A stretch of DNA of 64,000 nt from Methylopila jiangsuensis (GTDB lineage Bacteria > Pseudomonadota > Alphaproteobacteria > Rhizobiales > Methylopilaceae). The translations under genes were made by a program, and so were the position numbers. The notes under the pieces were generated by a model, which searched no databases, was not told the DNA's origin, and saw only the letters and a list, made by a program, of their open reading frames with translations. The stretch covers positions 868,001 to 932,000 of the forward strand of contig NZ_BSFK01000005.1 of the NCBI RefSeq assembly GCF_027922305.1, read 5' to 3'. Below are positions 9,461 to 20,235 of this stretch, one piece after another. Each line of letters starts with the position of its first letter. The first letter of the stretch is position 1.

Positions 9461-9503
9461 GCCCGGCCGCCGGAACCCCGCCGGCCGGATCGGGCCGCGG
9501 GCG

Positions 9504-10772
9504 TCAGACGAGCAGGAAGTCGCCCACGCTCAACGCCACATGGCCGTCGAGCTTGAACAGCATGTCGGTGGCCTTGTCGCCGTCGAGGTCGGCGGTGATG
9601 AACGTGTCGCCGTCCTTGAAGCCGTAGCGCAGCTGGCCTGCGCCGCCGCTGAAGCGCGACGTTCCGATGAAGCTGAACGCCTGATGCCCCGCCGCGACCG
9701 TGTCCGCGTCGATGCCGGACAGCCGGATGTCGTCCACGCCGGACACGAAGTCCATGATGATGTCGCTGACGGTTTCCTGGCGCGTGCGGAACGCGAAGAC
9801 GTCTCGGCCGGAGCCGCCGGTCAGCACGTCGGCGCCGAGTCCGCCCTCAAGGGTGTCGTTTCCGGTTCCGCCGTTGATGCGATCGGCGCCGCCGAAGCCG
9901 CGGATGTAGTTGTTGGCCGCATTGCCCACGACCCGGTCGCCGCTCTCCGAGCCGTAGAGCCACTCGATCGTCGTCCCGTCGGCGATGGCGAGGTTCTTCA
10001 CATGGCCGTTGATGTCGGAGAACTTTCCTGGCCGCATGTCGATCTTGGCGCCTGAGGTCAGATCGCGCAGGTCGAGAAGATCCTTGGAACCCGAACTGTC
10101 GTAGATGGTGAAGGCGACGTCCCGGTGCTCGCCGAAATCATAGAGACCCGATCGACCGTAGTTCGTGTCGCCATTATTGGCCCACAACGGCCCATACAGC
10201 TCGGTCAACGCCGCGAAGTCGGCCTTCATCGGCGTCATCACGTTGAGCGCGGTCGCCCCGCCGAGCTGATCCTGCTCGAAATAGGACATCACCGAATACT
10301 GGAGGGTGTCGTAGGTGAAGATCGCGTCGGCGGCGTAGGTTCCGGAGCCGTCGTAAGGGCCGGGATGCTGCAGGCCGAGCGCATGGCCGATTTCATGAAT
10401 GAAGGTCTGCACGCCGTAGGAGCCGAGCCCCCAGCGCGCATCCACCGGAAAGTCGTTCATCCAGTTTTTGCCGACATTGATGTCGGACGAAACGATTTCT
10501 CCGAACCATGTGTAGCTGGTGCTGGCGTAAGCCGCGCCCGCGACCTCGTTGTCGAAGGTGATGTCCGCCCCTGAGGCGGTTTCGGAAAATGCGAACCCCG
10601 CAACCGCCGCCCACGTGTCCAGAGCGTAAATCGCCGCCTGGCGCATCGGCGCGGAATCGTTAAGGCCCGACAAGTTCACGGTCAGGGCTCTGGTTTCCCA
10701 CGCGATAGGAATGCCTCCACCCGTGGCGATGTAGCCCACGAGGTCGGAGTAGCTGGAATTCTTGGACGCCAT
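9504..10772 (-). CDS. Secreted serralysin-like metalloprotease with RTX repeats (M10)
   Basis: 422 aa calcium-dependent zinc protease. There is no Sec signal peptide. The zinc site HEIGHALGLQH is at about 126-136, followed by the Met-turn SVMSYF near 160-165, both typical of peptidase family M10B. RTX nonapeptides lie at ~290-325 (GFGGADRIN, GGTGNDTLE, GGLGADVLT, GGSGRDVF), and a serralysin C-terminal domain ends in SVGDFLLV, the Asp-plus-hydrophobics end of type I substrates. The start at 10772 is 10 nt from AGGAG; ATG 10781 sits only 1 nt from it and is less likely. No HlyB/HlyD genes are nearby. No inhibitor gene lies adjacent, unlike aprA-inh loci. Confidence 0.9.
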   Translation of the reverse strand: MASKNSSYSDLVGYIATGGGIPIAWETRALTVNLSGLNDSAPMRQAAIYALDTWAAVAGFAFSETASGADITFDNEVAGAAYASTSYTWFGEIVSSDINVGKNWMNDFPVDARWGLGSYGVQTFIHEIGHALGLQHPGPYDGSGTYAADAIFTYDTLQYSVMSYFEQDQLGGATALNVMTPMKADFAALTELYGPLWANNGDTNYGRSGLYDFGEHRDVAFTIYDSSGSKDLLDLRDLTSGAKIDMRPGKFSDINGHVKNLAIADGTTIEWLYGSESGDRVVGNAANNYIRGFGGADRINGGTGNDTLEGGLGADVLTGGSGRDVFAFRTRQETVSDIIMDFVSGVDDIRLSGIDADTVAAGHQAFSFIGTSRFSGGAGQLRYGFKDGDTFITADLDGDKATDMLFKLDGHVALSVGDFLLV

Positions 10773-11066
10773 GCGGGACATGCTCCTGAGGACCGTGCGG
10801 ACGAATAAGCTGCATACGCCAAGTTGCGACGCCGTTCACCTGCATGAGAGCGAAAGCACCGAAGCGCTCGCCGCGGACGCCTTTTGGCCGAGACAAAAAT
10901 GATCAGAAGATCAATACTGACCCGTACGACCGAAATGTCCCGGCCGCCTGAAGATATCGATAACGCGAAGACGTTTGCGTGAAACGCGCATTGACAAAAA
11001 ATAGAACTAAAGAAGAATTATGATTGGGGAATTCGCACATTCTTCAGTCGTAAATTTCCTTCGAAC
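10773..11066. promoter_or_regulatory. Divergent intergenic region with candidate -35 and an operator-like repeat
   Basis: AT-richer than its surroundings and carries no gene. A perfect TTGACA (10991-10996) is followed by an AT-rich stretch; TATGAT at 11019-11024 is spaced 22 nt and AATTAT at 11016-11021 is spaced 19 nt, so the -10 is uncertain. A small inverted repeat TGATC-agaa-GATCA lies at 10900-10913 nearer the protease gene. The likely output is rightward transcription of the radical SAM gene. Confidence 0.4.
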
Positions 11067-12209
11067 ATGTCTTTCCGCGCCGGCCTCATGTCAAATTTCA
11101 AAGACTTCCTTTCGCCCGGCCATTCACTTGGCGAGCGCTTTCGCGCTCTCCGAAGAAGCATTGGTCACATCCGGCCGTCGCAATACGACGTCGCGCGCAC
11201 CTGCAATTTAAGCTGCGAAGGATGTCTTTTCTTTCTCGGGTCCGATTATGAAGCCCATGGCGAGAAAGACGCCGAAGCGTTCGACCAGTTCTTTGCGAAG
11301 GAGGCCGCGCGCGGCGTGACCTATGGCCAGTTCGGCGGCGCGGAGCCCGCGTTGCGGCAGGACGTGCTGCGCGCCGCGGCGCGGCATCTGCCGCGCGGCG
11401 TCGTGTTCAGCAACGGGACCATCCGGCTCGATCCGGCGCTGCCTTACGCCATCCACATCTCCGTGTGGGGTCTGGGCGAACAGGGCGCCAAGCTGCGCGG
11501 CGCCGACGTGTTCACAAAAGCGCTGCGCAACTATCGCGACGACCCTCGGGCGACCTTCATCTTCACGCTCAACTCCGGGAATCTGGAATCCGCGCCGGAA
11601 TTCGTGCGCATCTGCGCCGACGCCGGCGTACGGGTCAGCTTCAGCCATTTCAGCCCGACGCTCGAATACGGTCGCCGCCTCGTCGAGACGCAGGCGGCGC
11701 GCAACGACTATTTCCGCTTCAGCAGCACGAGCGACAACCTGATGCTGGACGGCGACGGACTGACGCGGGCGCAGGAGCTGATCACGGCGGCGCTCGACGC
11801 ACATCCGGAGACGGTGGTCTACAGCCACGCCTTCAACCGCTGGATTCATCGCCCCGAAGGCGTCTACGAGGTCGATCCGGACACGGGCATGCCCTCGAAC
11901 TGCGGCTCCCGCGTCACCGCCCATTACCGCCATTTTCACACCGACATGTCGGACGCCGGCGACGCCAAGTGCTGCACGCCGAACATCGACTGCAGGAACT
12001 GCCGGCTTTACGCTCAGTCCCTGTCCTCGGCCCTGCACCGCATGCGCGAATTCACGGGGTCGGCGGACGACTTTTCCGACTGGCTCGACATCTGGGAGCA
12101 CTGGCGCCGGCTGTTCCTGGTCGAGCGTCCGGCCGAGCGGCGCACAGAGTCCCTTGATCCGGCGCCGCAGTTCGTCCGCGAGCCCGACGCCGCTCTTGTC
12201 CCGGCCTGA
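11067..12209 (+). CDS. Radical SAM protein of unassigned function
   Basis: 380 aa. The Fe-S/SAM motif is C46-x3-C50-x2-C53 in ARTCNLSCEGC; GQFGGAEPALR (88-97) is the GGE-type SAM-binding strand. The middle third keeps the TIM-barrel pattern (VVFSNG, IHISVWG, FIFTLNSGN, SFSHFSP). A second Cys group, C279 plus C302, C303, C309 and C312 (KCCTPNIDCRNC), looks like a small SPASM/twitch-type auxiliary cluster site. No subfamily is recognised. Neither ATG 11067 nor ATG 11088 has a clear ribosome site. It is followed after 54 nt by an alpha/beta hydrolase gene on the same strand, suggesting a two-gene unit. No obvious RiPP precursor lies beside it. Confidence 0.85.
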   Translation: MSFRAGLMSNFKDFLSPGHSLGERFRALRRSIGHIRPSQYDVARTCNLSCEGCLFFLGSDYEAHGEKDAEAFDQFFAKEAARGVTYGQFGGAEPALRQDVLRAAARHLPRGVVFSNGTIRLDPALPYAIHISVWGLGEQGAKLRGADVFTKALRNYRDDPRATFIFTLNSGNLESAPEFVRICADAGVRVSFSHFSPTLEYGRRLVETQAARNDYFRFSSTSDNLMLDGDGLTRAQELITAALDAHPETVVYSHAFNRWIHRPEGVYEVDPDTGMPSNCGSRVTAHYRHFHTDMSDAGDAKCCTPNIDCRNCRLYAQSLSSALHRMREFTGSADDFSDWLDIWEHWRRLFLVERPAERRTESLDPAPQFVREPDAALVPA

Positions 12210-12263
12210 CGCGGCGGCCGGCCGCGCACGATCTCCAATCCTCGAAGACGGAAGACACGCCGC

Positions 12264-13283
12264 ATGGTCCTCGACGTCACGGAGAAACCCGACGCGCGCG
12301 AGTCGCCACCGCAGGCCTCGTCTCCGAAAAGCAGGCTGCTGAAGGCCGGTCGCGTCGACCTCGAACTTTGGCCGCGCCCAACCAGTCCCTCAGGGCGCTT
12401 CTGCCTTCTGCTGCGCCCGCGATCGACCAAGCGCATGAAGGCGCTGTACGCGCTGAAATGCCCCGTCGCGGTCTGCGACACCACCGCTCTGTCGCAGCTT
12501 TGCATGAGCACCCACGAGACCGTCGCCGATCTGATCGGCGGCCTCGACGAGCTGGCGGAAGCGAAGGAGGTGGTGGTCATCGGCGACAGCGGCGGAGGCT
12601 ACGCAGCGCTGATGCTCGGCCTCGCTCTGGCCGAGCATCGTCCCTGCCGGCCCGTGCGCGCCATCGCGTTCAACCCGCCCACGAAGATCTGGCCCCCCGA
12701 GCGGGCCCGCAAGGAACTGACCTATCGCGACTTGATCGAGAACGCCTCCGCCCAGTCCGAAATTCTGGGTCGGCTGGAGGCGGAAGGCGACGTTTCACCT
12801 TGGCTGCGCCGCGCCGCGGACGATCCGCAGAGCGACTTCCGCGGTCTCGTCCTGGCGTCGTCCCGGCAGCGGCGCGACATGGCGCATGCGGAACGCCTGC
12901 GCGGCGAGCCGGGAATGAGCGTGGTGTCGTTTCCCACCTGCGGCCACGGGGTGTTCGGCTGGTGGCTGGCCCTGCCCCCCGATCTCGGCGACGACGAGTT
13001 GAGAGAGCGCATTCTCCTCAACCTGCCGGCGACACGTCCGCCCGAAAAGCCCGATCAGCCCGGCGCGGCCGAGGAGCCGGCGCCCGAAGCGGCCCCTTCG
13101 GTCGCCTTGATCGATCAGGAGCTTGCGGCGCTGAAACTGTTCCAGGAGACGTTTCCGTCGATCACGTCGGCGCTGGATTGGCTGAACGACGGGAAGGGCG
13201 ACCGGTGTTTCGAGCTTCCTCCCCATCTGGCCCCGCCGGCGCCGCCCGCTCAGGCGGCGGAGACCGCATCTCGAACGTCGTGA
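12264..13283 (+). CDS. Alpha/beta hydrolase-fold protein paired with the radical SAM gene
   Basis: 339 aa. The nucleophile elbow is VVVIGDSGGGYAAL with Ser109, and His228 in FPTCGHGVFGW fits the catalytic base; Asp205 is a possible third member. The segment PVRAIAFNPPTKIWPP after the elbow recalls hydrolases found in surface-polysaccharide loci (memory-based, not searched). Residues 1-40 and 243-270 are Pro/Glu-rich and probably disordered; a C-terminal helical stretch (ALIDQELAALKLFQETFPS) follows. Cytoplasmic by sequence. Substrate unknown. The 3' end overlaps a possible antisense lipoprotein gene. Confidence 0.75.
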   Translation: MVLDVTEKPDARESPPQASSPKSRLLKAGRVDLELWPRPTSPSGRFCLLLRPRSTKRMKALYALKCPVAVCDTTALSQLCMSTHETVADLIGGLDELAEAKEVVVIGDSGGGYAALMLGLALAEHRPCRPVRAIAFNPPTKIWPPERARKELTYRDLIENASAQSEILGRLEAEGDVSPWLRRAADDPQSDFRGLVLASSRQRRDMAHAERLRGEPGMSVVSFPTCGHGVFGWWLALPPDLGDDELRERILLNLPATRPPEKPDQPGAAEEPAPEAAPSVALIDQELAALKLFQETFPSITSALDWLNDGKGDRCFELPPHLAPPAPPAQAAETASRTS

Positions 13284-13356
13284 CCTCGGCGAAGCCGACG
13301 CAGCCGCCCAGCGGCGCGGCGGCGAGCAGGACGAGGACGGCGGCGGCGTGGCGCAT
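13162..13356 (-). CDS. Possible small lipoprotein (64 aa)
   Basis: On the minus strand the frame starting at ATG 13356 reads MRHAAAVLVLLAAAPLGGC, a short basic start, hydrophobic core and LGGC lipobox, followed by a polar Pro/Arg-rich tail. GGGAG lies 9-10 nt upstream of the ATG. The last ~120 nt overlap the 3' end of the hydrolase gene antiparallel, which weakens the case. If real it is a membrane-anchored small protein divergent from msrQ. No homologue is recognised. Confidence 0.4.
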   Translation of the reverse strand: MRHAAAVLVLLAAAPLGGCVGFAEVTTFEMRSPPPERAAPAGPDGEEARNTGRPSRRSANPAPT

Positions 13357-13509
13357 CGGGCTGGTCTCCCTGAAGCTGGAGCGGATCATGCCCGGAAGTG
13401 GAGCGGGCGAAAGCGTCCGGGGCAAGGCGGGCCGGTGTCCGCCTCGTCCCGGACGCATTTTGCGGCATGCTTCAGGCGCACGTCATGCGTCCTCGCGCGG
13501 GTCCGCCTC

Positions 13510-14479
13510 ATGCCCCTGTTCACCGATCGCGCCGGCCGGTTCTCGCCGCTGCTGACGCTCACGCTGCTCGGGCTGACGCTGCCGGCGCTGTGGCTCGCCA
13601 TCCGGGCCGCGCAGGGCGACTTCTCGGGAGCCGCGCCCTCGCCCGACCTGGGGCTGCCGCCGGCCTTCGGCCCCGGCGAGACCGGCGCTTTCGGCGGCGG
13701 CGCGGCGCTCGGCGCCGGCCCCGAGGGCGAGAAGGCGCGGCCGATCTACGACGCCATTCACCTCTCCGGCGACTGGGCGGTCCGCTTCCTGCTGCTGTCG
13801 CTGGCGATCACGCCGTTCCGGCGGCTGTGGCACTGGCCGAAGCTGCATCTCGTGCGCCGCCGCGTCGGACTGGCGGCGCTGGCCTATGGGGCGCTCCATC
13901 TCGCGCTCTACGTGATCGACCAGCAGTTCGACCTGTTCCGGGTGGCGGGCGAAATCGCCCAGCGCATCTACCTGACGGTGGGCTTCGTCACGCTGGTCGG
14001 GCTGATCCCGCTCGGCGCCACCTCCACGGACGGCGCCATGCGCCGCATGGGGGCGAAGAGGTGGCAAAAGCTGCACCGGCTGGCCTATCCGCTCGCCGGC
14101 CTCGCGCTGCTGCATTTCGCCATGCAGTCGAAGCTGGACGTGGGCGAACCGATGCTGATGTGGGGCCTGTTCGTCTGGGCCATGGGCTGGCGCGGGCTGC
14201 AGGCCCGAGGGGGCGAGCGCGACATCCGCATCGCGCCCCTGATGGCGCTGGCGCTGTTCGCGGCGATCGCCGCCGCGCTGTCGGAGACGCTGTGGTACGC
14301 GGTCGCCTCGGGCGTGAACCCGTGGCGGGTGCTCGCCGCCAATCTTGCGCCGGGCGACTACGGCGTGCGGCCCGCCGGCTGGGTGCTGCTGTTCGGCCTC
14401 GCCGCCGCGGCCTCCAGCCTCGTCGGCGCCCGGCGGCGGGGACCGCCGCGCCCCGTCCGGGCGCCGCAGGCGGCGACCG

Positions 14480-14493
<14 letters not shown>
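13510..14493 (+). CDS. msrQ: MsrQ/YedZ-like heme-binding membrane protein
   Basis: 327 aa ferric-reductase-like membrane protein; MsrQ passes electrons from the quinone pool to the periplasmic methionine sulfoxide reductase MsrP. Several membrane helices are clear, with heme-type histidines in YDAIHLSGDWAVRFLLL, ALAYGALHLALYV, and KLHRLAYPLAGLALLHFAM. Residues ~38-80 are an extra Gly/Pro/Ala-rich loop not usual in E. coli MsrQ. The ATG at 13510 starts the first hydrophobic segment; the frame is open earlier without support. msrP is not adjacent here. Tail-to-tail overlap of 14 nt with glmS. Confidence 0.8.
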
Positions 14494-16303
<1,810 letters not shown>

Positions 16304-16422
16304 GGTCCTGAGCGTCGCTCCTGTTTGTCGTCCCGCGCCGTAAGACTTAACCCAGCGCTCCTTAGCGGCGGCTGAACGGATACGGAAATCACGGCGGGTT
16401 TCGGGAGATGTCGGCTGCGGGC

Positions 16423-16437
16423 TTAAACCCGCCTTAA
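16423..16437. promoter_or_regulatory. CtrA-type box TTAA-N7-TTAA
   Basis: TTAA (16423-16426), seven bases, TTAA (16434-16437): an exact match to the full CtrA recognition sequence of Caulobacter and rhizobia. It lies 52 nt before the GT87 gene start and about 120 nt before glmS in the divergent region. Cell-cycle control of the glycosyltransferase pair is inferred. A chance match is possible, though TTAA is rare in DNA this GC-rich. Confidence 0.45.
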
Positions 16438-16488
16438 ACGCCGGCGGGGCAGGATGCGGGGACGTTCATCGTCGGAGAGCGCGACCGC

Positions 16489-17697
16489 ATGGCGTCGCCC
16501 AGCACCCTGCCCCGCGCCATCGCGGACCGCGCGGCCCCCGTGTCGCTGATGCTGATCGGCGGCTACGGCGTGGCGCTCATCGCCATGCTGGCGCTGTCTC
16601 ACGGCGGCGTCGACGCCGCCGGCCGTCCGATCGGCACCGACTTCGCCAACGTCTGGGCCGCGGGCCGGCTCGTGCTCGACGGCGCGCCGGAGGCGGCCTA
16701 CGACCTGACGCGGCACTACGCCGTGCAGCAGGCGCGCTTCGGGGCCGACGCCCCGTTCTACGGCTGGCACTACCCGCCCATGTTCCTCGGCCTCGCGGCC
16801 CTTCTCGGCGCCCTGCCCTATCTGGCGGCGCTGGCGCTGTGGCAGGCGGCGACGCTGCCGCTCTACCTCGCCGCGATCCGCGCCATCCTGCCCGGCCGGA
16901 CGGCCCTGCTCGCGGCGCTCGCTTTCCCGGCGGTGTTCGTGAACCTCACCCACGGGCACAACGGCTTCCTCACCGCCGGCCTGTTCGGGCTCGGCCTCGT
17001 GATCCTCGACCGGCGCCCGGTCCTCGCGGGCGTTCTGCTGGGGCTGCTCTGCTACAAGCCGCAGTTCGGCGTGCTGCTGCCCTTCGTGCTGGTCTTCACC
17101 GGCCGCTGGCGCGCCGCCTTCGCGGCCGCCGGAACCGTGATCGGCCTCTGCCTGCTCTCGCTCGCCGCCTTCGGGCCGGAGACCTGGGACGCGTTCCGCG
17201 CCAGCGCCGTCTTCACCCGCGAGGTGGTGCTGGAGCAGGGGAACACCGGCTGGGAGAAGATCGTCAGCGCCTTCTCCGCCGCCCGCGCGCTCGGCGCCGG
17301 CCTGCCCGCAGCCTACGGGGCGCAAGGCGCGACCACGCTCGCGGTCATCGCGCTCACCGTGCGGCTGTGGCGGAGCGACGCCTCTTACGAGCGCAAGGCG
17401 GCGGCGCTGCTGGCGGGCGCGCTGCTCGCCACCCCTTACGCGCTCGACTACGACATGATGCTGCTCGGCCCCGCCATCGCCTTCCTGGTCGCGGACGGCG
17501 TCAAGGCCGGCTGGCGGCCGGGCGCGGCGGCGATCCTGCTGTTCGCCTATCTCACGCCGCTGTTCGGCCGGGCCGCCGCCATGGCGACCCTGATCCCCTT
17601 CGGCTTCCTCGCCATCCTCGCCTTGTTCGCGCTCGCCGTCGCCGGTCGACAGCCCGCGCGCGCCCCCGTCCGGGAGTTCGCCCATGTCCAACATTGA
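16489..17697 (+). CDS. GT87/DUF2029-type membrane glycosyltransferase
   Basis: 402 aa polytopic protein with about nine membrane helices. The N-terminal TDFANVWAAGRLVLDGAPEAAYD and the later FYGWHYPPMFLGLAA, LTHGHNGFLTAGLFG and LCYKPQFGVLLP are the hallmark segments of the GT87 (PimE-like mannosyltransferase, DUF2029) family, which uses polyprenyl-phosphate sugars outside the membrane. It overlaps the next gene, a GT2 enzyme, by 14 nt; the GT2 could supply the lipid-linked sugar. The acceptor is unknown. Confidence 0.85.
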   Translation: MASPSTLPRAIADRAAPVSLMLIGGYGVALIAMLALSHGGVDAAGRPIGTDFANVWAAGRLVLDGAPEAAYDLTRHYAVQQARFGADAPFYGWHYPPMFLGLAALLGALPYLAALALWQAATLPLYLAAIRAILPGRTALLAALAFPAVFVNLTHGHNGFLTAGLFGLGLVILDRRPVLAGVLLGLLCYKPQFGVLLPFVLVFTGRWRAAFAAAGTVIGLCLLSLAAFGPETWDAFRASAVFTREVVLEQGNTGWEKIVSAFSAARALGAGLPAAYGAQGATTLAVIALTVRLWRSDASYERKAAALLAGALLATPYALDYDMMLLGPAIAFLVADGVKAGWRPGAAAILLFAYLTPLFGRAAAMATLIPFGFLAILALFALAVAGRQPARAPVREFAHVQH

Positions 17698-18661
17698 ACG
17701 CCTGCGCGACACCTCCTTCGGCGTCCACATGGCGCCGGAGCAGGCGCCGCTGAAGGTGGCGGTGCTGCTGCCCTGCTACAACGAGGAGGCGGCGATCGCC
17801 GACGTGGTGCGCGGCTTCCGCGCCGTGCTGCCGGCCGCCGACATCTACGTCTACGACAACAACTCCCGCGACCGGACCGTGGAGCGGGCGCGGGAGGCCG
17901 GCGCCATCGTCCGCCACGAGACCCGGCAGGGCAAAGGCAACGTGGTGCGCCGCATGCTGGCCGACGTGGAGGCCGACGTCTACCTCATGGCCGACGGCGA
18001 CCTGACCTACGACCCGCTGGCCGCGCCGCTGCTGATCGACCGCCTCGTCTCCCGCCAGCTCGACATGGTGGTGGCCACCCGCGAGGGCGAAGGCATGCAG
18101 TCCCGACGGGGCCATCAGGCCGGCAACCGCATGTTCAATCTGGTGGTGGACCGGCTGTTCGGCGCGGGCTTCACCGACATCCTGTCCGGCTACCGGGTGA
18201 TCTCCCGCCGCTTCGCCAAGTCGTTCCCGGCGGCCTCGGGCGGGTTCGAGATCGAGACCGAACTCGCGATCCACGCCCTCGACCTCCGGCTCGCGGTGGA
18301 GGAGGCCCCGGTGCGCTACGGCCGCCGGCCGGCGGATTCGGTCAGCAAGCTCTCCACCTTCCGCGACGGCTTCCGCATCCTGTGGACCATCGCCATGATG
18401 CACCGGGCGCTGAAGCCGTTCCAGTTCTTCGGGGCGATCGGGCTCGCGCTCGCCGCGGTCAGCCTGTGGCTGGCGGTCCCGCTGCTCGGCACGTTCCTGG
18501 ACACCGGCCTGGTGCCGCGCTTCCCCACCGCCATCCTCTGCGCCGCCATCATGCAGCTCGCGGTGCTCAGCGCCGTCTGCGGCGTGATCGTGGAGAGCGT
18601 GGCCGAAGCCCGCCGCGAAACCAAGCGTCTTCGCTATCTGGAGCTGAAGGCCGCCGCCTGA
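17684..18661 (+). CDS. GT2 family glycosyltransferase with C-terminal membrane helices
   Basis: 325 aa. The GT-A fold is clear: VAVLLPCYNEEAAIADVV (25-42), nucleotide/metal DGD at 104-106 in LMADGDLTYDP, and GYRVISRRFAKSFP. The C-terminal ~100 residues contain two or three membrane helices (FGAIGLALAAVSLWLAVPLL; ILCAAIMQLAVLSAVCGVIV). This fits polyprenyl-phosphate-sugar synthases (DPM1/ArnC type). Its start lies inside the end of the GT87 gene, consistent with coupled translation and a shared envelope-glycan pathway. Confidence 0.88.
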   Translation: MSNIERLRDTSFGVHMAPEQAPLKVAVLLPCYNEEAAIADVVRGFRAVLPAADIYVYDNNSRDRTVERAREAGAIVRHETRQGKGNVVRRMLADVEADVYLMADGDLTYDPLAAPLLIDRLVSRQLDMVVATREGEGMQSRRGHQAGNRMFNLVVDRLFGAGFTDILSGYRVISRRFAKSFPAASGGFEIETELAIHALDLRLAVEEAPVRYGRRPADSVSKLSTFRDGFRILWTIAMMHRALKPFQFFGAIGLALAAVSLWLAVPLLGTFLDTGLVPRFPTAILCAAIMQLAVLSAVCGVIVESVAEARRETKRLRYLELKAAA

Positions 18662-18682
18662 GGACGAGGCGGCGCCAAGACG

Positions 18683-19429
18683 TCAGTCGCCGGCCACGCC
18701 CATCATGAAGGCGGCGGCGCGCATTTCGGCCCAGCGCCGGGCGCGGCGCTGTTCGGCCTCGTGGTCGGCGCCCCAGAGCTCCGCGTTCCAGTCCTCGTCC
18801 ACATGGGCCGCGGCCCAGGCGGCGTCGGGCGTCAGGCCGCCGCGCAGCACCGCGAGCGCGATCAGCGCCGAGCCGGTGAGCGTGGTCATGGCGTGCAGCG
18901 CCGCCAGCGTGAAGGCGTCGTCCCGGGGCGTGGCGCGGCGCACCGCCTCCAGCGCGTCGTCGCTCTGGGTGACGAACATCACGCCTTCCGCCAGCACGAA
19001 GCGGGCGCCGAGATCGTCGCGGGCGAAAGCCAGCACCGGGTCCCAGTGCAGCGCCTGCCGGGCCACCAGCCGCGGCGGCTCCTCCGCCCGGTAGCAGACC
19101 AGATCGCTGCCGGCGTAGTTCACCACGTCCTCGGCCACCGCCGCGGCCTCCCGCGCCACGCCGTCGATGGCGGCGTTGGCGAGCCGGGTGAGCGGCATGG
19201 TGGCCGCCTCGATGAACTCCCCTTGCGCGCTCCATTCCGCCGCCACCGCCTCGGCCAGCGCGCGCCGGGCGAAGGCCAGCGGCTCGCGGCCCGGCGTGCG
19301 GGCGACGCGGCCGTCGAGCGCGATCACGAACAGGCCGTCGCGCTCCAGAGCCTCGGCCGCTTTATAGAACCGTTTCGGCGCCGCCGGGCGATCGCCGAAA
19401 CCGGGCTGCTCCGTCGCGCCAGCCATCAC
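18683..19429 (-). CDS. ATP12-family chaperone for F1-ATPase assembly
   Basis: 248 aa. The N-terminal RPAAPKRFYKAAEALERDGLF and the core ALDGRVARTPGREPLAFARRALAEAVAAEW are diagnostic of ATP12, which in mitochondria binds the F1 alpha subunit before assembly. VVNYAGSDLVCYRA and VDEDWNAELWGADHEAEQRR complete the family. It overlaps the HAD gene by 4 nt (ATGA type), a pairing common in rhizobia. The bacterial role is inferred from the mitochondrial one. Confidence 0.9.
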   Translation of the reverse strand: MMAGATEQPGFGDRPAAPKRFYKAAEALERDGLFVIALDGRVARTPGREPLAFARRALAEAVAAEWSAQGEFIEAATMPLTRLANAAIDGVAREAAAVAEDVVNYAGSDLVCYRAEEPPRLVARQALHWDPVLAFARDDLGARFVLAEGVMFVTQSDDALEAVRRATPRDDAFTLAALHAMTTLTGSALIALAVLRGGLTPDAAWAAAHVDEDWNAELWGADHEAEQRRARRWAEMRAAAFMMGVAGD

Positions 19430-20097
19430 GCCGCCTCCGCCGGCTCGGGAAGCCCGAGCGCAGCGACCAGTTCGTCGAAGCGGGACAGCACGGCCTCCGC
19501 CCCGGCCGCGTGCAGCCGGTCCGCCGGGTGGTAGCCCCAGCCGACGCCGATGGCGCGCGCGCCGGCGTCCCGCGCCATCAGCATGTCGAAGGTGGTGTCG
19601 CCGATCATGACAGTGGCCTCGGGGCTGAAGCCCAGCTCGTCGCAGAGCTGGCGGATCATGGCCGGATGGGGCTTCGACGGCGCGTCGTCCGCGGTGCGGC
19701 TGGCGGCGATCAGGCCGCGAAGTTCAAATGTGTCGAGGAAGCGCTCCACCCCGCGGCGGGAGTTGCCGGTGGCGAGCGCCAGCGTCACGCCGGGCCGGGC
19801 CGCGAGGGCTTCGAGCGTCTCCCGCGCGCCGGGATAGAGCGGGTCCGCGTGGGGCTCGGCCTGGCGGGCGCGCATGAACGAGGCGCGGAAGGCGGCGCCG
19901 ATGGCCTCAAGCGGATGGTCGTCGAAGCCCGCGCTCAGGCGCGCCACCGCCTCGGGCACCGACAGGCCGACGATGGAGACCACATGCTCCCGCGCCGGGG
20001 CGTCGAGGCCGTGGCTCTCGTAGGCCTCGGTCATGGCGGCGACGATGCCGTGCTGGCTGTCGAGCAGGGTGCCGTCCACGTCGAACACAACCAGCAT
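19426..20097 (-). CDS. HAD-IA family hydrolase (phosphoglycolate phosphatase-like)
   Basis: 223 aa. HAD motif I FDVDGTLLDS holds nucleophile D6 and acid D8; motif II is LALATGNSRRG; motif III the Lys of SKPHPAMI; motif IV MIGDTTFDMLMARDAGA. The helical cap between 15 and 80 places it in the C1-cap group. Substrate unassigned. Operon with the ATP12 chaperone; divergent from the DUF3616 gene. Confidence 0.88.
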   Translation of the reverse strand: MLVVFDVDGTLLDSQHGIVAAMTEAYESHGLDAPAREHVVSIVGLSVPEAVARLSAGFDDHPLEAIGAAFRASFMRARQAEPHADPLYPGARETLEALAARPGVTLALATGNSRRGVERFLDTFELRGLIAASRTADDAPSKPHPAMIRQLCDELGFSPEATVMIGDTTFDMLMARDAGARAIGVGWGYHPADRLHAAGAEAVLSRFDELVAALGLPEPAEAA

Positions 20098-20235
20098 CGC
20101 CGCTCAATCCTTCCGAACCCTGCCTCTCCGGCGCCGGGATACCGCCGCGGGCCGGGCCGCACAAGCCGCGCGTGGTCCGGGCGGCGCGCCGCCCTATTGT
20201 GTCGGCCTCGACCGTGACGCTTTCAAGGAGCTCCC

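Noticed and set aside
11020-11211. 63-codon plus-strand frame starting at ATG 11020
   Set aside because: It overlaps the radical SAM gene start in another frame, begins at or before the likely transcription start given TTGACA at 10991, and its composition shows no domain.
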